From contig NZ_JWLI01000001.1 of the NCBI RefSeq assembly GCF_000813965.1, positions 658,141-722,140 on the forward strand: 64,000 nt of DNA. The letters are read 5' to 3'. The first letter of the stretch is position 1, and every line of letters starts with the position of its first letter. The stretch is from Leisingera sp. ANG-M7. GTDB lineage: Bacteria > Pseudomonadota > Alphaproteobacteria > Rhodobacterales > Rhodobacteraceae. Below are positions 42,181 to 51,876 of the stretch, piece after piece. The translations under genes and the position numbers were made by a program. A model generated the notes under the pieces. It saw only the letters and a program-made list of their open reading frames with translations, ran no database searches and was not told the origin of the DNA.

Positions 42181-43401
42181 GTGTCCTTTGTAGACCGCCG
42201 TGTTGAAACTCGCCCAACCAGCGGCGAGGCCCCGTTTGGCCTCAATGAGGTGTTTTTTTCCCGAACCGACAGCCGCGGGGTGATCCGGGCCGGCAACTAT
42301 GTGTTCCGCCGCGTCGGCGCCTATCCCTGGGAAGAATTGATTGGTGCGCCGCACAAAGTGATCCGTCACCCGGACATGCCCAAGGGCGTATTCTCGCTGT
42401 TCTGGGATACCATCCAGCGCGGTGAAAGCATCGGTGCCTACGTTAAGAACAAGGCCAAAGACGGGCTTTACTATTGGGTCTTCGCCGTGGTGGTCCCCTG
42501 TCAGGACGGCTATCTGTCCGCCCGCATCAAACCAAGCAGCAAGCTGTTCGAAGACGTGCGCAGCCTATACGCCAAAATGCTGAAGCGCGAAAAGGAAGAA
42601 GGCGTCAAGCCGGAAGAAAGCGCCCAGCATCTGCTCGACTGGCTCAAAGGCCAAGGCTACGAGAACTATCATCAATTTGCAGCCCATGCTCTCAGCCAGG
42701 AACTGATCGCACGGGATCAGGGGCTGGGGAACCAGACGCATGCCCGGATTCAAGAGCTGTCAGGCATGCTGCAGGATGCCGAAAAACTGGCAGAGGAAAC
42801 CGATGGACTGATTGCCGATTTCGATGCCATGCACACCATCCCGCATAACCTGCGGGTGCTGGCCTCACGCATCGAACCTTCGGGCGGCCCGGTGACAGTC
42901 CTGTCCCAGAACTATGGAGCCATGTCGCGGCAGATGTCCGATTGGTTCGGCGCCCACGTGATGGGTGAGAACAGCAACTTCGCCAAGATTAAGTCGTCGG
43001 TGAACGACAGCCTGTTTGTCGAAGGCATGGCGCGCGTGCTTATTGAATGCGACAACCAGCTTCAGAAGGAACGTCGCGAACTTGGCAACCCCGACATGGA
43101 ATCCGAGCGCAAGATTCTGGGTGACTTGGTGAAGGAGCAGGTGAAACGGTCTGAGGACGGCATGAAGGAAGTGGATGAGGAAGCCGCACGCATCACTGGC
43201 GCCTGCCAGATCATGCACCGCCATTTCCTGGGCCTCAGCTCGACCAGGGTACTGCTCAAGATCGAAAGTGCGCGGCTTACGGATTCCGGCGAAACCCTGG
43301 CTGACATCATCGACCAGCTCGGCGGTTTCCAGGAACGGATTTCACGGCGGCTGGATAGGATCGCAAAACTCAGCGAAGACATCCGTATGCTCGAGCAGTA
43401 G
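42181..43401 (+). CDS. Aer-like PAS domain protein without an obvious output domain
   Basis: A 406-aa cytoplasmic protein. Residues ~20-115 form an Aer-type PAS domain (IRHPDMPKGVFSLFWDTIQRGESI, YVKNKAKDGLYYWVFAVV). The remainder is helical and coiled-coil-like, with no transmembrane segments, HAMP domain, kinase, GGDEF or recognisable methyl-accepting signalling hairpin. The start codon is GTG, chosen because the PAS domain follows closely; the Shine-Dalgarno is weak. A redox or energy-taxis role is inferred from Aer similarity. It stands alone between lrp and the antiporter gene. Confidence 0.75.
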   Translation: MSFVDRRVETRPTSGEAPFGLNEVFFSRTDSRGVIRAGNYVFRRVGAYPWEELIGAPHKVIRHPDMPKGVFSLFWDTIQRGESIGAYVKNKAKDGLYYWVFAVVVPCQDGYLSARIKPSSKLFEDVRSLYAKMLKREKEEGVKPEESAQHLLDWLKGQGYENYHQFAAHALSQELIARDQGLGNQTHARIQELSGMLQDAEKLAEETDGLIADFDAMHTIPHNLRVLASRIEPSGGPVTVLSQNYGAMSRQMSDWFGAHVMGENSNFAKIKSSVNDSLFVEGMARVLIECDNQLQKERRELGNPDMESERKILGDLVKEQVKRSEDGMKEVDEEAARITGACQIMHRHFLGLSSTRVLLKIESARLTDSGETLADIIDQLGGFQERISRRLDRIAKLSEDIRMLEQ

Positions 43402-43490
43402 CGCCACGCAGGCGCTCAATTGCCATAACAGCCTGCCCTGCCGCTCTAAAGCCATTGCCAAGGTACCGGCGGGCTTGCGATACCTGTTTT

Positions 43491-45383
43491 ATGGAAGAGT
43501 TTTTCTATCAGGCAACCATTTACCTCGGTGCTGCGGTCATCGCAGTGCCGCTGGCGGCGCGTCTCGGTCTGGGGTCGGTGCTGGGGTATCTTGCGGCCGG
43601 AATCGCGATTGGCCCTGTGCTTGGCTTGACCGGCGCGGAAACTGAGGATCTTCGTCATTTTGCCGAGTTCGGCGTGGTGATGATGCTGTTCCTGATCGGG
43701 CTGGAGCTTGAACCCCGCGCGCTTTGGGCGATGCGGGACAAGCTGATCGGCCTGGGCGGCATGCAGGTTACCGCTTCGACAGTTGTTTTGATGGGCGCGG
43801 CGATGGCCATGGGCCAGCCATGGCATGTCAGCCTGGCGGTGGGCCTGGCGCTATCGCTGTCATCCACCGCGATTGTGCTGCAGACATTATCGGAAAAGGG
43901 GCTGATGCAGACCGGCGGCGGCCGCGCGGCATTCTCGGTGCTGCTGACGCAGGATATCGCGGTGATCCCGATTCTCGCCTTTCTGCCGCTTCTGGGCACT
44001 TACGCCATTCCGCAATTCTCTGCCGACGGCTCCATCAGCCGTGAAGCTGCGGGCGGGCATGGCGGCGGGCATGGCTCCTTGTCACTGGTAGAGGGGCTGC
44101 CCGGCTGGGCCGTGGCGTTGGTGACCCTGGCTGCGATCGCCCTCATCATCCTGGCAGGCATCTACCTGACCCGGCCTCTGTTCCGCTTCATTCACGCCTC
44201 CAACCTGCGCGAGATGTATACGGCACTGGCGCTGATGATTGTGGTTGGCATTTCCTTCGTGATGACCCTTGTCGGCCTGTCTCCGGCGCTTGGCGCCTTC
44301 CTGGCGGGCGTGGTGCTGGCCAACTCCGAGTTCCGGCACGAGATGGAAAGCGACCTCAACCCATTCAAGGGACTTTTGCTCGGACTGTTCTTCATCACCG
44401 TGGGGGCCGGCATCAATTACCGCCAGTTCCTGGCCGACCCCGGCGATCTGATCGGGCTGGCGCTGTTGGTGATCTTCGCCAAGGGGGTGGTGCTGTTTGC
44501 TGTCGGCCGTGCCTTCGGGCTGCGCCGGCGCCGGCTGTGGCTATTCACCCTCAGCCTGGCACAGGCCGGGGAATTTGGCTTTGTCCTGCTGGCATTCTCC
44601 ACCCAGCTAAACGTTATTCCCGCGGCGCTGTCAGAGAAACTGCTGCTGGTGATCGCGCTGTCTATGCTGATCACTCCGCTATTGTTCATCGCCTATGATC
44701 TGCTGTCCAAGCGCATGGGAGAGCCGCTGCAGGCACCTGAACCGGACGAGATCGACGAAGAAGGGCCGGTGATCATCGCGGGCATCGGCCGTTTCGGGCA
44801 GATCGTCAACCGGCTGGTGCAGGCCAGCGGCTTCAAGACTGTTGTACTTGATCACGATATGGAAGCGGTGCAATTGATGCGCCGCTTCGGGGTCAAAAGT
44901 TTCCTCGGCGACCCCACCCGCCCAGAACTCCTGAAGGCCGCAGGCATTGCAAAGGCCAAAGTCTTTGTGGTGGCGCTGGACGACCCGGAAGGCGTGGTGA
45001 AGATGGTGTCTTATGTTCGCCGCGCCTATCCTGACTTGCACATCATCGCCCGCGCAAAGGATCGCAACCACGTCTACGAGTTGTACCAGGCTGGCGCCGA
45101 CGACATCGTGCGGGAATTGTTCGACAGCTCAGTCCGCGCGGGCCGCTATGTGCTCGAAAACGTCGGCCTCAGCGAATATGAGGCGGCACAGGCGGCGCAG
45201 ACCTTCTACAATCATGACCGCCAGAACCTGCGCGATCTGGCGCAGCACTGGATGCCAGGTGTGCCGGCCAGCCAGAACCCGGCGTATATTGAGCGGGCGC
45301 AGGAGCTGGAAAAAGCAATCGAAAGCGCGATCTTCGAGATGGCTGAAAGAAAGCGAAAGAGGTCGTCGGAAGCCGCAGAATAA
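43491..45383 (+). CDS. CPA2 monovalent cation:proton antiporter, KefC/KefB-like
   Basis: A 630-aa protein. The N-terminal ~400 residues have about 12 membrane spans with GSVLGYLAAGIAIGP and FLIGLELEPRALW. A TrkA-N (RCK) domain follows from ~425, with VIIAGIGRFGQIVNRLVQASGF and FLGDPTRPELLKAAGI. It is probably a K+ efflux antiporter. A His/Gly-rich loop (GGHGGGHGS) sits near residue 190. The ATG at 43491 begins the first span. A 4-base ATAA-rich tail leads into a terminator 2 bp past the stop. Confidence 0.88.
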   Translation: MEEFFYQATIYLGAAVIAVPLAARLGLGSVLGYLAAGIAIGPVLGLTGAETEDLRHFAEFGVVMMLFLIGLELEPRALWAMRDKLIGLGGMQVTASTVVLMGAAMAMGQPWHVSLAVGLALSLSSTAIVLQTLSEKGLMQTGGGRAAFSVLLTQDIAVIPILAFLPLLGTYAIPQFSADGSISREAAGGHGGGHGSLSLVEGLPGWAVALVTLAAIALIILAGIYLTRPLFRFIHASNLREMYTALALMIVVGISFVMTLVGLSPALGAFLAGVVLANSEFRHEMESDLNPFKGLLLGLFFITVGAGINYRQFLADPGDLIGLALLVIFAKGVVLFAVGRAFGLRRRRLWLFTLSLAQAGEFGFVLLAFSTQLNVIPAALSEKLLLVIALSMLITPLLFIAYDLLSKRMGEPLQAPEPDEIDEEGPVIIAGIGRFGQIVNRLVQASGFKTVVLDHDMEAVQLMRRFGVKSFLGDPTRPELLKAAGIAKAKVFVVALDDPEGVVKMVSYVRRAYPDLHIIARAKDRNHVYELYQAGADDIVRELFDSSVRAGRYVLENVGLSEYEAAQAAQTFYNHDRQNLRDLAQHWMPGVPASQNPAYIERAQELEKAIESAIFEMAERKRKRSSEAAE

Positions 45384-45384
45384 T

Positions 45385-45414
45385 AAAACCCCGGCATCAA
45401 GCCGGGGTTTTCCG
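45385..45414. terminator. Bidirectional intrinsic terminator
   Basis: Perfect 11-bp stem AAAACCCCGGC (45385-45395)/GCCGGGGTTTT (45401-45411), loop ATCAA. It sits between the convergent antiporter and cobT genes. Confidence 0.9.
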
Positions 45415-45436
45415 TTTCATGGCATAGTCCAACGGA

Positions 45437-46453
45437 TCAGCCGTCCGAGACCCCGGCCTCGGCAAACGTGGCCATGCCGCTGTGGCAGGCAATGGCGCCC
45501 TTCAAGATCTGGATCGCCAGCGCGGCACCGGACGCTTCGCCCAGGCGCAGGCCCAACGACAACAGCGGCTCCTTGCCAAGTTTTGCAAGCAACGCTGCGT
45601 GCGCGCCTTCCGCGCTTTGGTGGCCAGCAACCGTATGGTCCAGCGCGCCATCCGCCGTCTGCAGCAGGCACGCAGCCGCCGCACAGCAGATGAACCCGTC
45701 GAGGATCACCGGAATGCGCAGCACACGGGCCGCGGCTATGGCACCCGCCATGGCCGCAATCTCCCGCCCGCCGAGACAGGCCAGCGCATCCAATCCGTCG
45801 CGGATTGCATCCCCATGCAGCGCCACACCCTCGGCAACCACACGGGTTTTGTTGGCGAGACCCGCGTCGTCCACACCGGTGCCGCGGCCGGTCCAGTCCG
45901 CGGCCTCACCGCCGAACAACGCGCAGGCCAGGGCTGCTGCCGGGGTGGTGTTGCCGATCCCCATTTCGCCAACCACCAGCAGATCCGCAGACGGATCCAC
46001 AACGTCCCAGCCAGTCTTCAGCGCCGCCAGCAAATCTTCCTGGCTCATCGCGGCGCCTTTTGTGAAGTCGGCGGTCGGGCGGTCCAGCTCCAGCGCATGC
46101 ACGTCCATACGGGCCCCGGCCAGCTTGGCCAATTGGTTGATGGCAGCGCCGCCGTGCTCAAAGTTGATCACCATCTGCGCCGTCACTTCTGCCGGGAATG
46201 CCGAGACCCCCTGCTCGATCACTCCATGATTGCCGGCAAACACAATCACCTGGGGTGCTGTGATTTCAGGCCGGTCGCTGCCCCGCCAGCCGCTGTACCA
46301 TACCGCCAGATCCTCCAGCCGCCCCAGTGCGCCCGGCGGTTTTGTCAGCTGGCCATTGCGTGCCGCCGCACCGGCGACAGACGCTTGGTCCTGGGCAGGC
46401 GCGCCAGCCAGTGCGGCGCGGAAATCATCAAGGGAGGAAAGCTGTGGCAGCAT
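45437..46453 (-). CDS. cobT: Nicotinate-nucleotide-dimethylbenzimidazole phosphoribosyltransferase
   Basis: A 338-aa CobT (CobU in the P. denitrificans naming) that makes alpha-ribazole phosphate for the lower B12 ligand. Signatures are [47 protein letters not shown] and the C-terminal [19 protein letters not shown]. Two starts are possible, 46453 and 46471; the first is chosen from a GAGG site and the family N-terminus. The frame is open for another ~440 bp upstream but overlaps cobS. Not the chelatase CobT. Confidence 0.94.
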   Translation of the reverse strand: MLPQLSSLDDFRAALAGAPAQDQASVAGAAARNGQLTKPPGALGRLEDLAVWYSGWRGSDRPEITAPQVIVFAGNHGVIEQGVSAFPAEVTAQMVINFEHGGAAINQLAKLAGARMDVHALELDRPTADFTKGAAMSQEDLLAALKTGWDVVDPSADLLVVGEMGIGNTTPAAALACALFGGEAADWTGRGTGVDDAGLANKTRVVAEGVALHGDAIRDGLDALACLGGREIAAMAGAIAAARVLRIPVILDGFICCAAAACLLQTADGALDHTVAGHQSAEGAHAALLAKLGKEPLLSLGLRLGEASGAALAIQILKGAIACHSGMATFAEAGVSDG

Positions 46454-46553
46454 GTGAAAGCCTCGTTGCATCTGAGTGGTGGACGCGGATAAAGCGGATG
46501 GACCCTCTTTAACCGCTAGCAGCCCCGCCGCAAGCACTGCAATAGGCCCGCGA

Positions 46554-47312
46554 ATGCCAAAAAACGACATACTGCCAAAAGACATCCTGCTGGCACTGGT
46601 GCTGCTGACCCGGCTGCCGCTGCCGCAATTGCCGCCGCAAGCATTCCAGCGGCAGGCCAAAGCGGTTTGGGCCTTTCCGCTGGCAGGTCTCGCTGTTGCA
46701 CTGCCCGCAGCACTGCTGGCCTCTCTGACGCTGGCTGCGGGACTGCCCGCACAAGTGGCAGCCGGTCTGGCTTTGGCCACACAGATCCTTCTGACCGGCG
46801 CCATGCATGAGGACGGGCTGGCAGATACTGCTGACGGGTTGTGGGGCGGGTTCAACCGCGAGCGGCGGCTTGAGATCATGAAGGACAGCCGCATTGGCGC
46901 CTATGGGGTGATTGCGCTGATCCTGGGGCTGGGCCTGCGCTGGAGCGCCCTGTCCGCACTGTTTGCAGCTGCTGGGGTCTGGCCGCTGCTGGTGCTGGCG
47001 ATGATGAGCCGAGCGGTGATGCCCGCGCTGATGGCGGCTCTGCCCAATGCGCGGGCGGCGGGTCTGTCGCAGGCGGTGGGCCGCCCCCACGCCCTGCCCT
47101 GCCTTCTGGCGGCCGTTCTGGCAGTCGCCCTGTCGCTGCTGCTGATCGGCGGTGCGGCCATTGGTGCGGCCCTGGCAATGGCTACTGCCACAGCCGGGCT
47201 GGGCGCGCTGGCGAAGGCCAAGATCGGCGGCCAGACCGGCGACATCCTGGGAGCATCTCAGCAAATTGCCGAAATTGCCGGCCTGCTCAGCCTGCTTGCT
47301 ATCTGCCGTTAA
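46554..47312 (+). CDS. cobS: Adenosylcobinamide-GDP ribazoletransferase
   Basis: A 252-aa membrane enzyme that joins alpha-ribazole to adenosylcobinamide-GDP, the last assembly step. It contains [10 protein letters not shown], the metal-binding [15 protein letters not shown] motif near residue 85, [11 protein letters not shown] and [12 protein letters not shown], plus several hydrophobic spans. It is divergent from cobT with a 100-bp gap. This is not the CobS chelatase subunit. No riboswitch is visible for the pair. Confidence 0.94.
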   Translation: MPKNDILPKDILLALVLLTRLPLPQLPPQAFQRQAKAVWAFPLAGLAVALPAALLASLTLAAGLPAQVAAGLALATQILLTGAMHEDGLADTADGLWGGFNRERRLEIMKDSRIGAYGVIALILGLGLRWSALSALFAAAGVWPLLVLAMMSRAVMPALMAALPNARAAGLSQAVGRPHALPCLLAAVLAVALSLLLIGGAAIGAALAMATATAGLGALAKAKIGGQTGDILGASQQIAEIAGLLSLLAICR

Positions 47313-47332
47313 TCCGCCTTCAATAAAGAAAA

Positions 47333-47356
47333 GGCCGCGCCCTCACAGGCACGGCC
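47333..47356. terminator. Bidirectional terminator between cobS and carD
   Basis: Stem GGCCG-C-GCC (47333-47341) with GGC-A-CGGCC (47348-47356), one mismatch and a 6-nt loop. On the minus strand it is followed by TTTTCTTTATT, so it chiefly ends carD; on the plus strand TT-cgg-TTTT follows. Confidence 0.75.
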
Positions 47357-47381
47357 CTTCGGTTTTGGATCGGCGCGGGGA

Positions 47382-47891
47382 TTAGGCAGCGCGGGAGGTG
47401 AGGACCTCATCCACCTGCTTAGCAGCCGCAATCTCATCATTACCGGAAACGGCAGCCACTTCACGGGTCAGGCGCTCCAGTGCGGCCTCGTACAGCTGAC
47501 GCTCGGAATAGCTCTGCTCGCGCTGGTCGTCGGTGCGGTGCAGGTCGCGCACGACCTCTGCGATGGAGATCAGATCGCCAGAGTTGATCTTCTGCTCATA
47601 CTCCTGGGCGCGGCGCGACCACATGGCGCGTTTGACCTTGGCCTTGCCTTTCAGCGTTTTCATCGCCTGGGCAATCACGTCCGGCGAGCTCAGCGAGCGC
47701 ATGCCCACTTCGGTCGCCTTGTTGGTCGGCACCCGCAGGGTCATCTTGTCCTTTTCAAAGGTGATCACGAAAAGCTCCAGCGCAAAGCCGGCCACTTCCT
47801 GCTCCTCAATTGAGATGATCTGGCCGACGCCATGCGCCGGGTAGACCACATAATCATTGGGGCGGAATTCGAGCTTCTTCGACTTGGTCAT
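47382..47891 (-). CDS. carD: CarD-family transcription factor
   Basis: A 169-aa CarD/CdnL-type protein that binds the beta subunit of RNA polymerase and stabilises open complexes, often at rRNA promoters. The N-terminal Tudor-like domain reads FRPNDYVVYPAHGVGQIISI, and the C-terminal helical part includes RVPTNKATEVGMRSLS and WSRRAQEYEQKINSGD. Length and placement (followed by fdxA on the same strand in this lineage) are typical. The 300-bp gap upstream holds its promoter region and the fdxA terminator. Confidence 0.93.
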   Translation of the reverse strand: MTKSKKLEFRPNDYVVYPAHGVGQIISIEEQEVAGFALELFVITFEKDKMTLRVPTNKATEVGMRSLSSPDVIAQAMKTLKGKAKVKRAMWSRRAQEYEQKINSGDLISIAEVVRDLHRTDDQREQSYSERQLYEAALERLTREVAAVSGNDEIAAAKQVDEVLTSRAA

Positions 47892-48084
47892 ACAGGTTCT
47901 TCCTCACTCATGGCCGGGCGGCACCGGCACTGTGGCGGAAAAAATCTCCAGTCCCGGTCAGTTCAGTTTGACCAGCTCTCAGGACACTTTCTCCGCAGAA
48001 ATACCGCCCATTATGCGCGCCACTGCTACGGCGCACCGGGGGCGGACTCCGATTGTTTATGTCTATTGTGGTTTAAGTATACCA

Positions 48085-48111
48085 TAAAAAAGGGCCGCCT
48101 GAAAGGCGGCC
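48085..48111 (-). terminator. Intrinsic terminator of fdxA
   Basis: Stem GGCCGCCT (48093-48100)/AGGCGGCC (48104-48111), loop GAA; on the minus strand it is followed by CTTTTTTATGG. The rest of the 47892-48191 gap is AT-rich near 48050-48085 (a likely carD promoter) and shows no other gene. Confidence 0.85.
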
Positions 48112-48191
48112 TGCTGGCAAGGGGCTGTGAAAACCCGAAGCAATACGGCGGTTTTCCGCACAAATGCGGCATTGCCGTGCGAGGCAGAGAA

Positions 48192-48530
48192 TCAGCCGCC
48201 TTCGCCGGGCGCCTCGGAGAAATACTTCTCCATCTTGCCTTCTTCGCCGTCGCGCTCCTCATACCCGGGCATCGGGTCTTTCTTGGACACGATGACCGGC
48301 CACAGCTCGGCGTATTTGCGATTGAATTCAACCCATTTGTCCATGTCCGGCTCGGTATCCGGGCGGATTGCGTCAGCCGGGCATTCCGGTTCGCAAACGC
48401 CGCAGTCGATGCATTCATCGGGATGGATCACAAGGGTGTTCTCGCCCTCATAGAAACAGTCCACCGGGCACACCTCGACACAGTCGGTGTATTTGCAGGC
48501 GATGCAGTTTTCCGTCACGACATACGTCAT
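48192..48530 (-). CDS. fdxA: Ferredoxin FdxA (7Fe type)
   Basis: A 112-aa ferredoxin of the seven-iron type. Cysteines C9, C12, C17, C21 and C25 lie in [17 protein letters not shown], and a second cluster is [12 protein letters not shown], giving a [3Fe-4S] and a [4Fe-4S] centre. The C-terminal extension ([20 protein letters not shown]) is typical of FdxA. It is an electron carrier of housekeeping type. Confidence 0.95.
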   Translation of the reverse strand: MTYVVTENCIACKYTDCVEVCPVDCFYEGENTLVIHPDECIDCGVCEPECPADAIRPDTEPDMDKWVEFNRKYAELWPVIVSKKDPMPGYEERDGEEGKMEKYFSEAPGEGG

Positions 48531-48592
48531 TGTACCGAGTCCCGTTTTCCGTTTGCGCCTAGCTAATCCAGACGCGGCTGCACTTCAAGGCG

Positions 48593-48967
48593 TCAAAAGC
48601 CCTCGGGCTTGCGGGTAAGATCAAGCGCCCTGCGGGCTTTTTTGTCCGGACGGCCTTTTCCCTCGAACTTTGGGTTAGCTGGAACTTTTTCCTGCTTTTC
48701 CGTCATGTCTGAGTACAGCGCCTGAGCCTCCGGCGCCGGTCCGCGGCGCTCGCCTATGGCCTCGACCCGAACGACGCGGATCACTTTGGCCTGGGCGAAG
48801 GTCAGAACGTCACCCGGGGCGACGTTCTGAGCCGGTTTCAGTGCCTTGCTGCCGTTCAGCCGCACATGACCCGCGCTGACTTGCCTAGCGGCCAGGCTGC
48901 GGGTCTTGAAGAACCGCGCATGCCACAGCCACTTATCGATGCGGATCTTGAGCGCGCCGTCGGCCAT
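48593..48967 (-). CDS. S4 domain RNA-binding protein (HslR-like)
   Basis: A 124-aa S4 protein. The S4 fold is at residues ~8-70 (IRIDKWLWHARFFKTRSLAARQVSAGHVRLNG, in part), followed by a basic C-terminus (PKFEGKGRPDKKARRALD). HslR-type proteins bind stalled 50S subunits with peptidyl-tRNA. It lies 7 bp after the helicase stop on the same strand, so it is in the same transcript. Confidence 0.9.
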   Translation of the reverse strand: MADGALKIRIDKWLWHARFFKTRSLAARQVSAGHVRLNGSKALKPAQNVAPGDVLTFAQAKVIRVVRVEAIGERRGPAPEAQALYSDMTEKQEKVPANPKFEGKGRPDKKARRALDLTRKPEGF

Positions 48968-48974
48968 GGCGCGA

Positions 48975-51848
48975 TCAGTCGCCCTGCTTCAGCCCCATCA
49001 GCGCTGCGGCAAAGGGGTTGTCAGGATCGATCTGCTTTTCCTTCTTGGCAGGGCGCGAGGAATAGGTCTTGGCCCCCTGATCCTGGCGCGGACCGCCCTT
49101 GCGGCCCGGTTTGCCCCGGCCGCCATCACGGTCGCCGCCTTTTGCACCGCGCGGCTTACCCTTGCTTGCCGGCTTGCCATCGCCTTGCGGGCGGCGGTTC
49201 TGCTGGCGCTGACCGCCCTGGCGTCCGCCACGGTTGCCGCCCCAGGTGAAGGTAAAGAAGACCTCGACCTCAGGTTCTGCATCTGCATCAGCAACTGCGT
49301 CAGCCTTGGCTTCAGTTGCCTCTTCAACAGGTGAAGCCTCAGCCTCAGCCGGTGCTTCCGGAGTTTCCGCAGCAGCTTCGGCAACGGGGACTTCAGCAGC
49401 GGTTTCTTCTGCTGCAGGCGCCTCTTCAACCGCTTCAGCAGGTTTCGCCTCAGCCTCAGCCGCAACCGGCTTCACCTTTTCGCGCTCACCCTTCTCAGCC
49501 TTATAGCCCAAGCCCTGCATCAGGTCGGCAAACTGTTCCAGCGTCATGCCGGTGATCGACAGCATGTCGGCCTTGGCTTCAAAGCCGCCGCGGCTGTCTT
49601 CGCTGCGCAGCATGTCTGCAAGACGCTCCAGCATGTCGATGCGGATCATCCGCTCGCCTGCCGCGCGGTAGCCGGACATGGTGTCATAGCCCTCGGGCGC
49701 ATCCTTGATGGACGGCACGGTGACCAGCCCCGGGGGCGGTGCCTCCGGGAAGTCCTGCAGGCCATTGGCCAGCGACCACAGCACCAGGCGCAGACGGGTC
49801 GGCGCCGGCTTCAGCAGCAGCGGCATGAAAATGGTGAACTGACCGAAACGGATGCCATGTTTGCGCAGCGCGCCGCGGGCGTCCTGGTCCAGGTCCTTCA
49901 CCTCTTGCGCAACGCTTGCACGCGGCAGCACGCCGAGGTTCTCGACCATGCGGAAGGCAAAGCCGCGCGCGAGGCCGGTCAGTTCTTCGTCTTTCTGCAG
50001 ATTCAAAAGCGGCTCGAACAGCGCGTTGATCTTTCGGGTGATGAAATGCAGCAGGCGGCGTTCAACCTTCTGGGCCACATCCGGCCCTGCGGCCTCATCC
50101 ACGAAAACCTCGATCTGCGGGTTCAGCGCATCGGCGCCGGCAACCAGCTTACCCACCGCATGCTCGCCCCACATCAGGCCGCCCTGCTCGGTAAAATCGA
50201 TCTCGGTATCGGGCGCGTTATAGAACCGGTCCGCACGCAGATGGAATTGCGGCGCCAATGCCTGCAGCGAGGCCGCCTTGAGGGCCTTTGCCTCGGTGCC
50301 TTGCGCAGCTTTGTCCGGGCTGAACCGGAACCCCTCCAGACGGCCGACGAATTCGCCTTCGACCGTCACTTCACCCTTGTCATTCACTTCGGCCAAAAGG
50401 GCCTCCTTCTGTTTGAGCCGCCGCAACAGCACAGACGTGCGCCGGTCCACAAATCGCTGAGTCAAACGCTCATGCAGAGCATCTGACAACCTGTCTTCTA
50501 CAGCGCGCGTCTCCCCGCGCCAATGGCTTTCGTCACGCAGCCAGCCATTCCGCTGCGCGACATATGTCCACGTCCGGATAAATGCCAGACGCTTGGACAA
50601 TGTGTCGATGTTTCCATCGGTGCGGTCAATCCGCTTTATCTGGCGGGCCATCCAGTCGTCCGGCACCACTCCGCCGCCGTGCAGATGCTCGAAAATCACC
50701 CCCAGAAGCGACGTGTGTTCGGCATGGCTGATACCGCGGAAATCCGGGATCCGGCAGACGTTCCACAGCAGTTTCACCGACTGCGCGTTGGTGGTGCGCG
50801 AGATGACGGCGGATTCCCGCGACAGCATCTTCAGCGCGCCCAGATCATCGGCTTCACGCGCCTTGATCAGGTTCTCGTTCGAGGGGCTTGATTCGAGCGA
50901 GTTGATCAGCGCCTCAACCGAGCCGAATTGCAGATCGGCAGAGCGCCAGTTGAGTTTCTTCAGCGGCGTGAACTGATGGTTCATGATGGCCGATGCGGTG
51001 CCCTCATCCAACGGCCGTGCATCACCGGTTACGCCAAAGGTACCGTGGCTCATCCCTCTGCCGGCGCGGCCTGCGATCTGCGCCAGTTCATTGGGAGCCA
51101 GCGGCCGCATCCGGCGTCCGTCGAACTTGGTGGTGGAAGAGAAAGCCACATGGTCGATATCCAGATTCAACCCCATGCCGATGGCATCGGTCGCCACAAG
51201 GTAATCAACTTCACCATTCTGATAGAGCGCCACCTGCGCGTTGCGTGTCCGGGGGGAGAGCGCCCCCATCACCACCGCTGCACCGCCTTTCTGGCGGCGG
51301 ATCAGCTCTGCAATCGCATAGACATTATCAACCGAAAACCCGACGATTGCGGTGCGGGGCGGCATTCGGCTTATCTTTTTCGAACCTGTATAGACTAGAT
51401 CGGACATCCGGTCGCGACGGACGAATTCGACACCCGGCACCAGCGCCGAGATCGGTCCGCGCATGGTGTCTGCGCCCAGAAACAGCGTCTCATGAGTGCC
51501 GCGGGCGCGCAGCAGCCGGTCTGTGAACACATGGCCGCGCTCCGGGTCGGCGCAGAGCTGAATTTCGTCGATGGCCAGGAAATCGCAGCCCATGCCCTCC
51601 GGCATCGCCTCCACGGTGCAGATCCAGTACTGCGCCCGCGGCGGCACGATGCGCTCCTCGCCGGTGACCAGCGCCACGACTGACGGGCCGCGCGCCGCCA
51701 CCACCTTGTCATAGACTTCCCGCGCCAAAAGGCGCAGCGGAAAGCCCATCACCCCGGTGCGGTAGCCCAGCATCCGTTCGATGGCATAGTGGGTTTTGCC
51801 GGTGTTGGTCGGGCCCAGAACGGCCACGATCCGCGATGCGCTTGCCAT
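48975..51848 (-). CDS. SUV3-like ATP-dependent RNA helicase
   Basis: A 957-aa superfamily 2 helicase related to mitochondrial SUV3. Walker A is GPTNTGKT at residues ~12-19, the DExH-like box is LAIDEIQLC, and motif VI is QIAGRAGRG. The C-terminal ~190 residues are low complexity: an Ala/Glu-rich segment (~780-865) and then an Arg/Gly/Lys-rich basic tail (~870-930) likely to bind RNA. The ATG at 51848 is chosen because the P-loop begins about 10 residues later. Upstream is a TPR gene; downstream is the S4 gene. Confidence 0.9.
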   Translation of the reverse strand: MASASRIVAVLGPTNTGKTHYAIERMLGYRTGVMGFPLRLLAREVYDKVVAARGPSVVALVTGEERIVPPRAQYWICTVEAMPEGMGCDFLAIDEIQLCADPERGHVFTDRLLRARGTHETLFLGADTMRGPISALVPGVEFVRRDRMSDLVYTGSKKISRMPPRTAIVGFSVDNVYAIAELIRRQKGGAAVVMGALSPRTRNAQVALYQNGEVDYLVATDAIGMGLNLDIDHVAFSSTTKFDGRRMRPLAPNELAQIAGRAGRGMSHGTFGVTGDARPLDEGTASAIMNHQFTPLKKLNWRSADLQFGSVEALINSLESSPSNENLIKAREADDLGALKMLSRESAVISRTTNAQSVKLLWNVCRIPDFRGISHAEHTSLLGVIFEHLHGGGVVPDDWMARQIKRIDRTDGNIDTLSKRLAFIRTWTYVAQRNGWLRDESHWRGETRAVEDRLSDALHERLTQRFVDRRTSVLLRRLKQKEALLAEVNDKGEVTVEGEFVGRLEGFRFSPDKAAQGTEAKALKAASLQALAPQFHLRADRFYNAPDTEIDFTEQGGLMWGEHAVGKLVAGADALNPQIEVFVDEAAGPDVAQKVERRLLHFITRKINALFEPLLNLQKDEELTGLARGFAFRMVENLGVLPRASVAQEVKDLDQDARGALRKHGIRFGQFTIFMPLLLKPAPTRLRLVLWSLANGLQDFPEAPPPGLVTVPSIKDAPEGYDTMSGYRAAGERMIRIDMLERLADMLRSEDSRGGFEAKADMLSITGMTLEQFADLMQGLGYKAEKGEREKVKPVAAEAEAKPAEAVEEAPAAEETAAEVPVAEAAAETPEAPAEAEASPVEEATEAKADAVADADAEPEVEVFFTFTWGGNRGGRQGGQRQQNRRPQGDGKPASKGKPRGAKGGDRDGGRGKPGRKGGPRQDQGAKTYSSRPAKKEKQIDPDNPFAAALMGLKQGD

Positions 51849-51876
51849 AACTTCAGCCCCCGCGCCCCAGCGGGGC

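Noticed and set aside
45437..47312. CobS and CobT as cobaltochelatase subunits
   Set aside because: The motifs are those of ribazoletransferase and phosphoribosyltransferase. No AAA+ or VWA chelatase subunits are present.
49260..49500. Frameshift or misassembly in the Ala/Glu-rich helicase tail
   Set aside because: The frame stays open and changes smoothly to an RG/KG-rich end with a single stop at 48975, so it reads as genuine low-complexity protein.
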